A stretch of 64,000 nucleotides of DNA. It comes from Cellvibrio polysaccharolyticus. Its GTDB lineage: Bacteria; Pseudomonadota; Gammaproteobacteria; Pseudomonadales; Cellvibrionaceae. Position 1 is the stretch's first letter; the number at the start of each line of letters is the position of its first letter. The position numbers were made by a program, and so were the translations under genes. The DNA lies in assembly GCF_015182315.1 (NCBI RefSeq), contig NZ_PRDL01000001.1, forward strand, positions 3,742,501-3,806,500, read 5' to 3'. Below, piece after piece: positions 54,495 through 62,973 of this stretch. Under the pieces are notes generated by a model. That model was not told the origin of the DNA. It was given only the letters and a program-made list of their open reading frames with translations, and ran no database searches.

Positions 54495-54831
54495 TGGACG
54501 ATCCCTCAGCTATTCTGCGAGTTTTTATCAAATAACAGGGCAGACAGTTCATCAACAAACCGCCTGCACCCTGCTGCGGTTGCATTGTCTTGGGTGGAAT
54601 AAATTGTCAGGCAGTCAGAGCCGATGATGCTGACCGTCCTGACAAACACCTTTTCAATCGTTGCCGAAAATCAACGATTTTGACCGGAAAATGGCGTTCC
54701 GCAATGCTGTGAGGCCGCGAAGTATACTGACAAGCGCGGATCGAGCATAGGGTTACAACAGTTGTGAGGTGGTACACCGGAAGAGGTAATCAAAAAAATA
54801 CTGAAAAAACAGTAAATTGGGCTCACCACGG
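54495..54831. other. 337-bp gap between the antiporter and waaA
   Basis: No gene seen. A palindromic AGTATACT (54721-54728) could supply a -10 box for the minus-strand antiporter gene. No terminator hairpin follows waaA. Confidence 0.4.
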
Positions 54832-56121
54832 TTAATCCTTTTGTTTAACAATAAATTGTCGAATCAATTGCAGAGTGCGCTCCAGCGCACCGCGATTATT
54901 TTCTACCACCGCCAGCGCCGCCTCACCACGCTGCAAGCGCAATGCCGGTGCTTCAATAAGCTGCAAGGTATCAGCGGCCAGTGCAGCGGCATCTTCCGCC
55001 AACACCAGCGCGTTATTTGCCTGTAACAAGCGCGCCGATTCAGCAAAATTGAACACGTGCGGGCCACTGTTCAACGGTAACTGCCAGGCTGCCGGCTCCA
55101 GCATATTGTGGCCACCGTTGGGCACCAGGCTGCCGCCCACAAAAGCGATATCGCTGGCACCAAACAGCAATTGCAATTCGCCCATGGTGTCACCCACCAG
55201 AATATCGGCAGCAGCAGGAGTTACGCCCTGGCTACGGCGCACGATCGCAAAACCGCGCTTCTCGCACAGCTCGGCAACGTTATTGAAACGCTCCGGATGG
55301 CGCGGCACCAGCACCAGCAACAACGATTGCGCAGCGGCCGTGTTGGCATTTTTCAGTCGGGAAAAGGCATCCAGGATAATCTCATCTTCACCGGTGTGGG
55401 TGCTGGCCGCAATCCACACCAGCCGCTTGCCGTGATCTGTCCATTCTTCTTTCAGCTGCGCTGCGCGCTGGCGAAGCGCATCGGCCAGCTGGATATCAAA
55501 CTTGATATTGCCGGTCACGCGTATACGTTCAGTCGGCAGTCCCAGCGCGGCAAAACGATCGGCATCATCACGGTGCTGAATACCGGCGGCGGTTAATTGA
55601 GCCAACATGGGCCGCGTCAGGGCAGAAAATTTTTGATAACCCCGGGCAGAGCGCGCCGATAAACGCCCATTGATCAACACCGCCGGTACAACGCGCTTGT
55701 GACACGCCGCCAGGGTGTTTGGCCACAATTCGGTTTCCATCATCAGCATCAGCGAGGGTTGTACCCGGCGCATAAATCGGGCGAGGCAATCCGGTAAATC
55801 GTAAGGGGCGTAGACGTGATAAACGCTATCCCCCAGCGCCGCTTTAACCCGCTCGGAACCGGTCGGTGTAGTGGTAGTAATCACCAGTTGCACCTCATCC
55901 TGCTGCAACTGACGAATCAACGGCAGCGCCGCCAGAAACTCCCCTACCGATACCGTGTGCAACCACACCACCGGCTTTTCACTACTCAACACTGGCACAA
56001 ACCCGAAGCGCTCCCGCCAGCGCAAGGCGTAAGCCGGTGCTTTGCGCGCCCGCAGGCGCAACCGCAGCAAAATAAAAGGCAGGGCCAGGTAAAGTATCAG
56101 TGAATATAAAGCGCGCATCAT
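54832..56121 (-). CDS. waaA: 3-deoxy-D-manno-octulosonic acid (Kdo) transferase
   Basis: 429-residue GT30 glycosyltransferase that adds Kdo to lipid IVA in LPS core synthesis. An N-terminal membrane anchor (ALYSLILYLALPFILLRLRLR) precedes WLHTVSVGEFLAALPLI, METELWPN, VLINGRLSARSARGY, LVWIAASTHTGEDE and GGSLVPNGGHNMLEPAAW. AGGGA precedes two adjacent ATGs (56121, 56118). It follows the esterase gene by 10 bases on the same strand. Confidence 0.96.
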   Translation of the reverse strand: MMRALYSLILYLALPFILLRLRLRARKAPAYALRWRERFGFVPVLSSEKPVVWLHTVSVGEFLAALPLIRQLQQDEVQLVITTTTPTGSERVKAALGDSVYHVYAPYDLPDCLARFMRRVQPSLMLMMETELWPNTLAACHKRVVPAVLINGRLSARSARGYQKFSALTRPMLAQLTAAGIQHRDDADRFAALGLPTERIRVTGNIKFDIQLADALRQRAAQLKEEWTDHGKRLVWIAASTHTGEDEIILDAFSRLKNANTAAAQSLLLVLVPRHPERFNNVAELCEKRGFAIVRRSQGVTPAAADILVGDTMGELQLLFGASDIAFVGGSLVPNGGHNMLEPAAWQLPLNSGPHVFNFAESARLLQANNALVLAEDAAALAADTLQLIEAPALRLQRGEAALAVVENNRGALERTLQLIRQFIVKQKD

Positions 56122-56131
56122 TAATCCCTGA

Positions 56132-57220
56132 TTACCACTGCATGGTGGTGCGAATAAAATCGGTCAGCGCCCTGGCATTTTCTTCGTGATGAATCACACG
56201 CGGGTGCTTGCCGTAGCCGGTAAACGGGAAGAAAAAGGTATAAATTTGCTGATCGTTGGAGGACTTTTTAAGGCGCGCAACCGCTTCCTCAATGTAACCC
56301 GGCCAGGGCGAGCCGTCCGCTGTCGCGTCCATACTGCCCAATGCACAAATCAACGTGGCCTCCGGATAAAGCGTGCGGATGCGGCTGACGAAATCAACAT
56401 ACGCCTGAATACGGGCTTCGGTATCCGGCACCGGCGTCAGGCGTTTCTCCACCAACCAGCTGTCATTTTGAAATAAGTTGATCACCACCACGTCCGGCGT
56501 CCACTGGGAGAAATCCCATGTGGAGTCGTTGTTACCCACCGCATTTAACTGGTCATAAAAATCCGGCATGGTGAAATCGAACCAGCTCACCATAATGCCA
56601 ATGCCACTCTGGGAAATAGCATGGTGCTCGGCAGACAGCGCCCGCGCGGTGATCGCCGCGTAAGAGAGGAAATGGTTTTTATCCGCGAGGTCATCGTCCT
56701 TACCCTCCAAAGGCGCTTCGTTGCCCATACCGCTGGTAATGGAATCACCAAAGAATTCAATCTTGCGCACCAACGGACGATCCGGCGCTTCAAGCTGCTG
56801 GTCTTCTGCCAATAACAGCCCTTTAAATACCGTACTGCCCTCTTCCCCCTCAGTGCGCTTGAACAAGGTTAACTTGTGCGAACCAGCTGGCAAGCCGGAC
56901 ACCACCGGATAAGTGTGCTCACCGGCTTTGGCCTTGATCACTACCGGGTTTTTCCAATCTTCATTAATAAACACATTGAAGAAGTTTTTACCCAACTGAT
57001 CATCCAGCACCACCGAAACCTCTGTGCCGGTAAATACGGTAGATACTGACGTGCCGGGCCAGGAAATAACCGGCGCAGCAGGGTCAGCAAAATCCACACG
57101 ACCGGTGTATTGGTAATGCGGATTATCCGCTCCTACCAGCTTGTCTGCCGCCCACACTGGTGAAGCGAATGCCAGCAGTAACCCCAGCAGGCCGATAGTG
57201 TGTTTCATCAATAAGTTCAT
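56132..57220 (-). CDS. Secreted family CE2 carbohydrate esterase (SGNH)
   Basis: 362 residues with a signal peptide (MKHTIGLLGLLLAFASPVWA-A). Residues ~30-145 form the CE2 N-terminal beta-sandwich (SVSTVFTGTEVSVVLDD). The SGNH hydrolase domain (~152-362) has FFGDSITSG (Ser160), the oxyanion residues and HPRVIHHEENA (His339 region). The usual Asp two residues before the His is not present (GYGKHP), consistent with the Ser-His dyad reported for CE2. CE2 enzymes deacetylate xylan or glucomannan and are known from Cellvibrio. The gene is in an operon-like spacing with waaA, which seems functionally unrelated. Confidence 0.85.
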   Translation of the reverse strand: MNLLMKHTIGLLGLLLAFASPVWAADKLVGADNPHYQYTGRVDFADPAAPVISWPGTSVSTVFTGTEVSVVLDDQLGKNFFNVFINEDWKNPVVIKAKAGEHTYPVVSGLPAGSHKLTLFKRTEGEEGSTVFKGLLLAEDQQLEAPDRPLVRKIEFFGDSITSGMGNEAPLEGKDDDLADKNHFLSYAAITARALSAEHHAISQSGIGIMVSWFDFTMPDFYDQLNAVGNNDSTWDFSQWTPDVVVINLFQNDSWLVEKRLTPVPDTEARIQAYVDFVSRIRTLYPEATLICALGSMDATADGSPWPGYIEEAVARLKKSSNDQQIYTFFFPFTGYGKHPRVIHHEENARALTDFIRTTMQW

Positions 57221-57275
57221 AAGCTTTGCCTTTATTTGGAAAAACCTGTTTCAAATGGCTGACAGCCAATGAACA

Positions 57276-57395
57276 GCACAATGCGAGCTTGTCATCAGGT
57301 TATTGGTTCCAAAACCGTCGAGTCAGGGACGACTCGACGGAGCTACAGGGATGTATCTATGCGTTTTTGGAACCAATAACCTGATGACAAACGGA
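57276..57395. repeat. 120-bp structured repeat, copy A
   Basis: Outer arms 57289-57314 and 57365-57390 are perfectly complementary over 26 bp. Inside are a 10-bp hairpin (57315-57324 with 57331-57340, loop AGGGAC) and a small TACA/TGTA hairpin (57344-57355, loop GGGA), giving a cruciform-like fold. It lies between the divergent esterase and FAD-oxidoreductase genes. A second copy is at 61898-62017. Confidence 0.9.
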
Positions 57396-57509
57396 CAAAA
57401 GAACGCCGTCACTTGTCACAGACTCGGGAAATCCGCTTTTTACAGCTTGTTGCAACCAGCGGGATATTCAACCGCTATACTGTGCGGCTTTATACAGCCA
57501 TCTCCGATT

Positions 57510-58805
57510 ATGGTCAAAATGTACGACATGCCCTACTCCGCAGAATCGCCGCTTGTTATTGATCTGGACGTCGCCATCCTCGGCGGCGGCATTGCCGGCT
57601 TATGGCTGGCCAACCGCCTGCAACAGGATGGCTACCAGATCGCTCTTTTCGAAAAGTACGCGCTCGGTAGCGGCCAGACGATGGCCTCCCAGGGCATGAT
57701 TCACGGCGGCATGAAATACACCCTTGCCGGTGCCCTCAGCGGCGCCTCGGAAGCCATTGCCGACATGCCGCAACATTGGCGAAAATGCCTCTGCGGCGAG
57801 GGCGATGTTGACATCAGTGCCACGCGCATTCTCAGCGATCATTTCTATCTCTGGTCCGGCGAAAATGTTACCTCGCGGCTCACCGGCTTCTTCGCCAGCA
57901 AACTGATTCGTGGCCGCGTTGACGCGGTCGCCGATGATCGCCGCCCGTCGCTACTGCGACACGCCGACTTTCGCGGCACCCTCTATAAAATTGGCGACAT
58001 GGTGCTGGATGTACCTTCGCTGGTAGCCAACCTGGCCCGACCGCTGGAACATCACCTGTTTCAATACCCGGATCACACCCTGTTTCAACTCACCGCCGAC
58101 GGTGCGCTGGAAATGACCATTCCAACGGCACAGGGCAAAGTGCGTATTCGCGCCCGGCGTTTTGTTTTTACCGCAGGCGAAGGCAATGAAGCCCTGATGC
58201 AGTCGTTGCAAATAGCAACACCGGCCATGCAACGCCGACCGCTGCAACAGGTGCTGGTCAAACACAAACACCTGCACCGCTTTTACGGTCACTGCCTCGG
58301 CACCGGGAGTACGCCACGCCTGACCATTTCCAGCCACAGCGCGGCCGATGGCAAAATGGTCTGGTATTTGGGCGGGCAACTGGCCGAAGAAGGCGCCGAC
58401 CAAAGCCCGCAAGACGTGATTACGGCAGCGCGCGAAGAACTGGCAGCGCTGATGCCCTGGCTAGACTTTTCAGAGGCCGAATGGGCAACCCTGCCGGTCA
58501 ACCGTGCCGAACCCCGACAGCAAGGCCTTGCTCGCCCGGACAACGCCTTTGCCAGCCGTACCGACAAGGCAAGCAATGTTATCGTCGGCTGGCCAACCAA
58601 ACTGACACTGGCCCCCAACTTCGGCAATCAGATGCTGGCGCTGCTGCAGGAAGATGGCCTTCTTCCATCACAGGCAACGCCTGCCGCTGTTTTTCGCCAG
58701 CTGGCCGATCTGCTGCCGGCACCAGCTATTGCCATGGCCCCATGGGACATCGCTTTTCCCATGCCCGCTTATCAACCCGAAACCGCCGACGATGATGACG
58801 AATAA
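57510..58805 (+). CDS. FAD-dependent oxidoreductase (DAO family)
   Basis: 431 residues if translation starts at ATG 57510; ATG 57519 and 57528 are alternatives and no strong Shine-Dalgarno decides. An N-terminal FAD-binding motif (VAILGGGIAGLWLANRL) and a following GLSGQT-like region (ALGSGQTMASQGMIHGGMKY) place it with the glycerol-3-phosphate dehydrogenase/DAO oxidoreductases. Substrate unknown. Its 3' end overlaps the aldo/keto reductase gene by 14 bp, so the two are coupled. A TATACT box (57475 region) may be its -10. The C-terminus is acidic (ETADDDDE). Confidence 0.75.
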   Translation: MVKMYDMPYSAESPLVIDLDVAILGGGIAGLWLANRLQQDGYQIALFEKYALGSGQTMASQGMIHGGMKYTLAGALSGASEAIADMPQHWRKCLCGEGDVDISATRILSDHFYLWSGENVTSRLTGFFASKLIRGRVDAVADDRRPSLLRHADFRGTLYKIGDMVLDVPSLVANLARPLEHHLFQYPDHTLFQLTADGALEMTIPTAQGKVRIRARRFVFTAGEGNEALMQSLQIATPAMQRRPLQQVLVKHKHLHRFYGHCLGTGSTPRLTISSHSAADGKMVWYLGGQLAEEGADQSPQDVITAAREELAALMPWLDFSEAEWATLPVNRAEPRQQGLARPDNAFASRTDKASNVIVGWPTKLTLAPNFGNQMLALLQEDGLLPSQATPAAVFRQLADLLPAPAIAMAPWDIAFPMPAYQPETADDDDE

Positions 58806-59601
58806 CCCGCTGGGAAAAACCGGCATGCTGGTCAGCCCGCTGGGGCTGGGCACCGTAAAACTCGGGCGAAATCAGGATGTTAAATACCCCAACGCCTTCA
58901 CCATCCCGGATGACCGACAGGCCAGCGCCTTAATTGCTTGCGCCCGCGAGGCCGGTATCAACCTGATTGATACCGCGCCCGCCTACGGCAACAGTGAAGA
59001 GCGCCTGGGTAAATTGCTGGCCGGGCAACGGCAGAACTGGATTATCTGCAGCAAGGCCGGCGAAGAATTTCACAATGGCAGGTCAGCGTTCAACTTTACG
59101 CCGGAGCATCTGCGCTATAGCATTGCCCGCAGCTTGCAGCGCCTCAATACCGACTATCTGGATTTGTTGCTGATCCACTCGGACGGTAACGATACTGACA
59201 TCATTCACCGGTATGAAGTCTTCAACACATTGGCAACGCTGAAGCAGGCGGGCTGGATTCGCGCCTTTGGCTTCTCTGGCAAAACCTGCGAAGGTGGCTT
59301 GCTGGCATCTCGTTATGCCGATGTGCTCATGGTAACCTTCAACACCGGTTATCAGGATGAACGGCCCGTCATTGAAGCCTGCCATCAAAACGGCGTTGGC
59401 GTGCTGATCAAAAAAGCACTGGCCAGCGGCCATTTGACGTCCGCTCAGCCCCATGACGACCCGGTTCAACAGAGTATGAATCTGGTGCTCGGGCAAGCGG
59501 GCGTAAGCAGCGCCATTATCGGCACCATTAACCCGGCGCACCTGCTGGACAATGTACGTAATGCCTCTGCCGCACTGCATTTGAAACAAGCACGAAACTG
59601 A
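58792..59601 (+). CDS. Aldo/keto reductase
   Basis: 269 residues (ATG 58792 or 58795). It is an AKR-fold protein with the tetrad visible: Asp and Tyr in INLIDTAPAYGNSEERLG, Lys in IICSKAGEEF and His in LLLIHSDG. Late segments GVLIKKALASGH and SSAIIGTINPAHLLDNV are typical. It probably reduces a carbonyl with NADPH. The start overlaps the end of the upstream FAD-oxidoreductase gene and hisI follows 17 bp later. The partner relation is inferred from the overlap; substrate unknown. Confidence 0.85.
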   Translation: MMTNNPLGKTGMLVSPLGLGTVKLGRNQDVKYPNAFTIPDDRQASALIACAREAGINLIDTAPAYGNSEERLGKLLAGQRQNWIICSKAGEEFHNGRSAFNFTPEHLRYSIARSLQRLNTDYLDLLLIHSDGNDTDIIHRYEVFNTLATLKQAGWIRAFGFSGKTCEGGLLASRYADVLMVTFNTGYQDERPVIEACHQNGVGVLIKKALASGHLTSAQPHDDPVQQSMNLVLGQAGVSSAIIGTINPAHLLDNVRNASAALHLKQARN

Positions 59602-59618
59602 AACAAGGCTGAAACCTT

Positions 59619-60014
59619 ATGTCTGAATCTGTACCAGTCTCCTGGCTGGAAGATGTTTACTGGAACCAGGATGGTCTGGTTCCCGCCATCGCTCAGGACG
59701 CCGCAACCGGGCGTATTCTGATGATGGCATGGATGAATCGCGAATCACTGCAACTGACCGCCACAGAAGGCCGCGCGGTTTACTGGTCGCGCTCACGCAA
59801 CCGTTTGTGGCGCAAAGGCGAAGAGTCTGGCCACCTACAAACCGTGCGCGAAGTTCGTCTCGACTGCGACGCCGACGTGATTGTTCTGCAAGTGGAACAA
59901 ATTGGTGGCATTGCATGCCATACCGGACGTGAATCCTGTTTTTATAGGGTGCTGCGAGATGGAAAATGGCATACTGTCGACCCGGTGATCAAAGATCCCG
60001 ACCAGATTTATTAA
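59619..60014 (+). CDS. hisI: Phosphoribosyl-AMP cyclohydrolase
   Basis: 131-residue single-function HisI, third step of histidine synthesis: opens the adenine ring of PR-AMP. Motifs: MMAWMNRESL, VYWSRSRNRLWRKGEESGH, the metal-binding DCDADVIVLQVEQ and ACHTGRESCFYR with conserved cysteines. It is separate from HisE, as in Pseudomonas. Confidence 0.96.
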   Translation: MSESVPVSWLEDVYWNQDGLVPAIAQDAATGRILMMAWMNRESLQLTATEGRAVYWSRSRNRLWRKGEESGHLQTVREVRLDCDADVIVLQVEQIGGIACHTGRESCFYRVLRDGKWHTVDPVIKDPDQIY

Positions 60015-60039
60015 TGTGCCAGTTGCAGGAAATCGGAAT

Positions 60040-60378
60040 ATGAGCTCCAACGATGTGCTTCGCCAGTTGTCAGAGGTGCTGGAGGCACGTAAAAACCAGG
60101 CTTCCTCGGAATCGTCTTATGTAGCCAGCCTGCATCAAAAAGGACTGAACAAGATTCTGGAGAAAGTGGGGGAGGAATGTACCGAAACCCTGCTCGCCGC
60201 CAAGGACGCCAAAGTCAGTGGCGACAACAGTGATGTCATTTATGAAACCGCCGATTTGTGGTTTCACAGCATGGTGATGCTATCTCACCTGGGAACCGAT
60301 GCTGAAGCGGTTCTGCAGGAGCTGGCTCGCCGTTTTAACTTATCCGGCCTCGACGAAAAAGCGTCGCGGCAGTCCTGA
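60040..60378 (+). CDS. hisE: Phosphoribosyl-ATP pyrophosphatase
   Basis: 112 residues from ATG 60040, preceded by AGGA; a GTG eight codons upstream is less likely. It is a MazG-like helical pyrophosphohydrolase with GLNKILEKVGEECTETLLAAKD and SDVIYETADLWFHSMVML, carrying the acidic Mg2+ ligands. It converts PR-ATP to PR-AMP, the substrate of the neighbouring HisI. Confidence 0.96.
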   Translation: MSSNDVLRQLSEVLEARKNQASSESSYVASLHQKGLNKILEKVGEECTETLLAAKDAKVSGDNSDVIYETADLWFHSMVMLSHLGTDAEAVLQELARRFNLSGLDEKASRQS

Positions 60379-60410
60379 AATCCGGCCAACCGGTTTAGTG
60401 AGGAAGTATT

Positions 60411-60647
60411 ATGGGTATCAACAGTCCCTGGCAATTATTACTGATTTTCGCCATCATTTTGCTGCTGTTCGGCACCAAACGCTTGCGCTCTCTGGGCAGC
60501 GATCTGGGCAGCGCCATCAAAGGTTTCAAAAAATCCATGGGTGACGAGGAAGCGGCCAATAAAACCGCCGAGCCACAGATTCTGGACGACAAAACCACTA
60601 CCGAAACCCGCCAGACTGCGGCGCGTGAAACGCACGAGCAAAAATAA
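60411..60647 (+). CDS. tatA: Twin-arginine translocase subunit TatA
   Basis: 78 residues: one N-terminal membrane helix (SPWQLLLIFAIILLLFG), the conserved FGTKRLRSLGSDLGSAIKGFKK amphipathic helix and a charged C-terminal tail. TatA forms the transport pore for folded proteins. First of tatABC; starts 32 bp after hisE with AGGAAG upstream. Confidence 0.96.
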   Translation: MGINSPWQLLLIFAIILLLFGTKRLRSLGSDLGSAIKGFKKSMGDEEAANKTAEPQILDDKTTTETRQTAARETHEQK

Positions 60648-60679
60648 GACGCCCTTTCGTTTCTGCTACAGGTATTGAT

Positions 60680-61099
60680 GTGCTGGATATCAGTTTCTTT
60701 GAGTTATTAGTGATCGCGGTGGTCGCTCTGGTCGTTATTGGCCCGGAGCGACTGCCCGAAGCTGTTCGCGGTGTCAGTTTGTGGATTGGCCGCTTCAAAC
60801 GCAGTCTGCGCGAAACCCGCAGCGAGCTGGAACGTCAGATTGGCGCAGATGACATTCGCCGCCAATTGCATAACGAAGAAGTGATGCAAAGTCTGGAGAA
60901 AACCCGGCGCGAAATCGAAGCAGCCATGCGTCAGAATGAGGCGCAAATTGCTTCGCTAACGCAGGACACTGACGCTACCCATACGCAACCGGCGCTACCC
61001 GCTCCTGCAGAAAAAACCGACACGGCTGCAACAACCGATATCGCCACGTCTGTTGTTGCCCCAACTGAAACACCCGATAGCAATAAGCAACCATCATGA
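60680..61099 (+). CDS. tatB: Twin-arginine translocase subunit TatB
   Basis: 139 residues from GTG 60680. N-terminal helix (MLDISFFELLVIAVVALVVIGPERLPEAVR) with the TatB-specific Glu and GPERLP hinge, then an amphipathic helix and a polar tail rich in Ala, Thr and Pro. With TatC it recognises twin-arginine signal peptides. Overlaps tatC by four bases (ATGA). Confidence 0.95.
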   Translation: MLDISFFELLVIAVVALVVIGPERLPEAVRGVSLWIGRFKRSLRETRSELERQIGADDIRRQLHNEEVMQSLEKTRREIEAAMRQNEAQIASLTQDTDATHTQPALPAPAEKTDTAATTDIATSVVAPTETPDSNKQPS

Positions 61100-61851
61100 A
61101 CAATACCGCTTCAGACCAGGAAATGCCGCTGGTTCAACACCTGGTCGAGTTGCGCCGCCGCCTGATGCACACCCTGATATTTGTGCTGGTGGTGTTCGGC
61201 TGCCTGTTTTCCTTCGCCAATGAAATTTATTACCTGATCTCGGCGCCACTGCAAAATCTGCTGCCGGAAAACACCAGCATGATTGCCACCGACGTGATCT
61301 CGCCGTTTTTAACGCCGCTGAAGCTGACCTTCTTTGCTGCGGTGCTGGTTTCCATTCCGTTTATTCTTTTTCAGGTCTGGGCATTTATTGCACCGGGCCT
61401 TTATCGTCATGAAAAGCGTTTGGCGATTCCGTTATTAATTTCCAGCGTGTTGCTGTTTTATGCCGGCATGGCCTTCGCTTATTTTGTGGTTTTCCCGCTG
61501 CTGTTTAATTTTATTACCAGTATCGGTTTGACCGGCGTTGCTACCATGACCGACATCACCAAGTATCTCGACTTTGTGTTGCAGATGTTTTTCGCGTTCG
61601 GTTTTGCGTTTGAAATTCCTATTGCAACCATCTTGCTGATTCATGCCGGCGTGGTGTCTGCTGATGGCCTGATTCAGAAAAGGCCTTACATTATCGTGGG
61701 CTGTTTTGTGATTGGCATGTTACTCACCCCGCCCGATGTGTTCTCACAAATTCTGCTGGCATTGCCGATGTGGGCGCTGTTTGAAGTAGGCGTTTTCTTC
61801 GGAAGAATGCTGGAAAAAAGCAAAGCCGAACGCGAAGCCGCGGAAGGCTGA
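61096..61851 (+). CDS. tatC: Sec-independent translocase subunit TatC
   Basis: 251 residues with six membrane helices. Conserved cytoplasmic N-terminus MPLVQHLVELRRRLMHTLIF, and P1/P2 loops with FILFQVWAFIAPGLYRHEKR and FAFGFAFEIPIATILLIHAGV. It is the primary receptor for twin-arginine substrates. The start overlaps the tatB stop. No terminator hairpin other than repeat B follows. Confidence 0.96.
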   Translation: MNNTASDQEMPLVQHLVELRRRLMHTLIFVLVVFGCLFSFANEIYYLISAPLQNLLPENTSMIATDVISPFLTPLKLTFFAAVLVSIPFILFQVWAFIAPGLYRHEKRLAIPLLISSVLLFYAGMAFAYFVVFPLLFNFITSIGLTGVATMTDITKYLDFVLQMFFAFGFAFEIPIATILLIHAGVVSADGLIQKRPYIIVGCFVIGMLLTPPDVFSQILLALPMWALFEVGVFFGRMLEKSKAEREAAEG

Positions 61852-62293
61852 TTATCAAAAAGCGTACATAATCCGCGCCCTCAATAATTTCAGATCTGCA
61901 CAATGCGAGTTTGGCGTTGGGGTATTTGTTCCAAAACCGTCGAGTCAGGGATGACTCGTCGGAGCTACAAGGATGTATTTATGCGTTTTTGGAACAAATA
62001 CCCCAATGACAAACGGAAGAAATGAGAAAAACTACATCAGAATTTTTCAATTATCTGACCGCACTGATACGCATCCCCGCCCTGGTATTCCCGGATATAT
62101 TTTTTATTGGTTTTTAAGTTGAGTTTAATAATTCAGCCAGCCGCAGATTTTTACATCGTCCAGAAAAATAAAACCGTACTATCAAGCTTTCTGCTTATCC
62201 GTTTTTGTTCCAAGCAAAGATCAAAACAATCCTTCCCACTCAGGGCGATTCTGCCTAGGATAGACGTCTTTCCATCAACAGAGGAGCAATAAG
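61852..62293. other. 442-bp gap between tatC and the peroxiredoxin
   Basis: Contains structured repeat B (61898-62017). The rest is AT-rich and has no convincing gene. A TAGGAT box near 62258 is a possible -10 for the peroxiredoxin gene. Confidence 0.55.
61898..62017. repeat. 120-bp structured repeat, copy B
   Basis: Same length as copy A and about 15 differences. Outer arms 61911-61936 and 61987-62012 pair with one G.A and one G.T exception. Inner hairpin CCGTCGAGTC..GACTCGTCGG has one T.T mismatch. It lies 46 bp after tatC and could serve as a terminator or mRNA 3' end. Confidence 0.9.
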
Positions 62294-62935
62294 ATGAGCC
62301 TACGTTTAGGTGATACCGCACCGGATTTTGTACAGGAATCAAGTGAAGGAGAAATCAAATTTCACCAGTGGCTGGGCGACCAATGGGGTGTGCTCTTCTC
62401 GCATCCGGCTGACTTTACGCCGGTGTGCACTACAGAACTCGGTTTGACTGCCAGCCTGAAAGATGAATTTGCCAAGCGTAATGTGAAGGCAATTGCCGTA
62501 AGCGTTGACCCGGTAGATTCGCACCACCGCTGGATTGAAGACATCAACGAAACCCAGAACACCCGCGTCAACTTTCCGATTCTGGCGGATGCCGACCGTA
62601 AAGTTGCCGAGCTGTATGACATGATTCACCCGAACGCCAATGCCACACTGACGGTGCGTTCCTTGTTTATTATTGATCCTGCGAAAAAAGTGCGTCTGAT
62701 CATTACTTACCCGGCCAGTACCGGGCGTAACTTTGATGAAATTTTGCGGGTTATCGATTCACTGCAATTAACCGACAACCACAAAGTAGCAACGCCGGGT
62801 AACTGGAAGTCGGGTGATGATGTGGTAATTGTTCCGTCACTGCAGGACGAAGCAGAAATTCGTGAGCGCTTCCCGAAAGGTTACAAAGCCGTAAAACCCT
62901 ACCTGCGCCTGACGCCGGATCCGCGTAAAAACTGA
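62294..62935 (+). CDS. lsfA: 1-Cys peroxiredoxin (Prx6/LsfA type)
   Basis: 213-residue thioredoxin-fold peroxidase. Peroxidatic Cys45 sits in HPADFTPVCTTELG. The Prx6-type C-terminal extension (NWKSGDDVVIVPS, FPKGYKAVKPYLRLTPDP) is present and a resolving Cys is absent. It reduces hydrogen peroxide and organic peroxides in the cytosol, using an external thiol. AGGAG lies 4-6 bases before the ATG. A strong terminator follows. Confidence 0.94.
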   Translation: MSLRLGDTAPDFVQESSEGEIKFHQWLGDQWGVLFSHPADFTPVCTTELGLTASLKDEFAKRNVKAIAVSVDPVDSHHRWIEDINETQNTRVNFPILADADRKVAELYDMIHPNANATLTVRSLFIIDPAKKVRLIITYPASTGRNFDEILRVIDSLQLTDNHKVATPGNWKSGDDVVIVPSLQDEAEIRERFPKGYKAVKPYLRLTPDPRKN

Positions 62936-62942
62936 AGTCATA

Positions 62943-62973
62943 AAAAAAGGGGGCCGCAATTGGCCCCCTTTCT
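62943..62973 (+). terminator. Rho-independent terminator after the peroxiredoxin gene
   Basis: 10-bp stem AAAGGGGGCC (62946-62955) and GGCCCCCTTT (62962-62971), loop GCAATT, just past the stop. Confidence 0.85.

Noticed and set aside
57276..57395. Integron attC site
   Set aside because: Considered because of the imperfect palindrome, but the GTTRRRY and RYYYAAC core sites and an integrase are absent, and both copies lie between housekeeping genes.
57303..57509. 69-codon extension of the FAD oxidoreductase gene, running through repeat A
   Set aside because: It would translate the structured repeat; the FAD motif follows an internal ATG and the extension has no family similarity.
57276..62017. 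Composite transposon bounded by the two repeats
   Set aside because: The enclosed genes (FAD/AKR, hisI, hisE, tatABC) are conserved housekeeping genes and no transposase is present.
62107..62292. 61-codon open frame upstream of the peroxiredoxin gene
   Set aside because: No Shine-Dalgarno and no protein features; more likely leader and promoter DNA.
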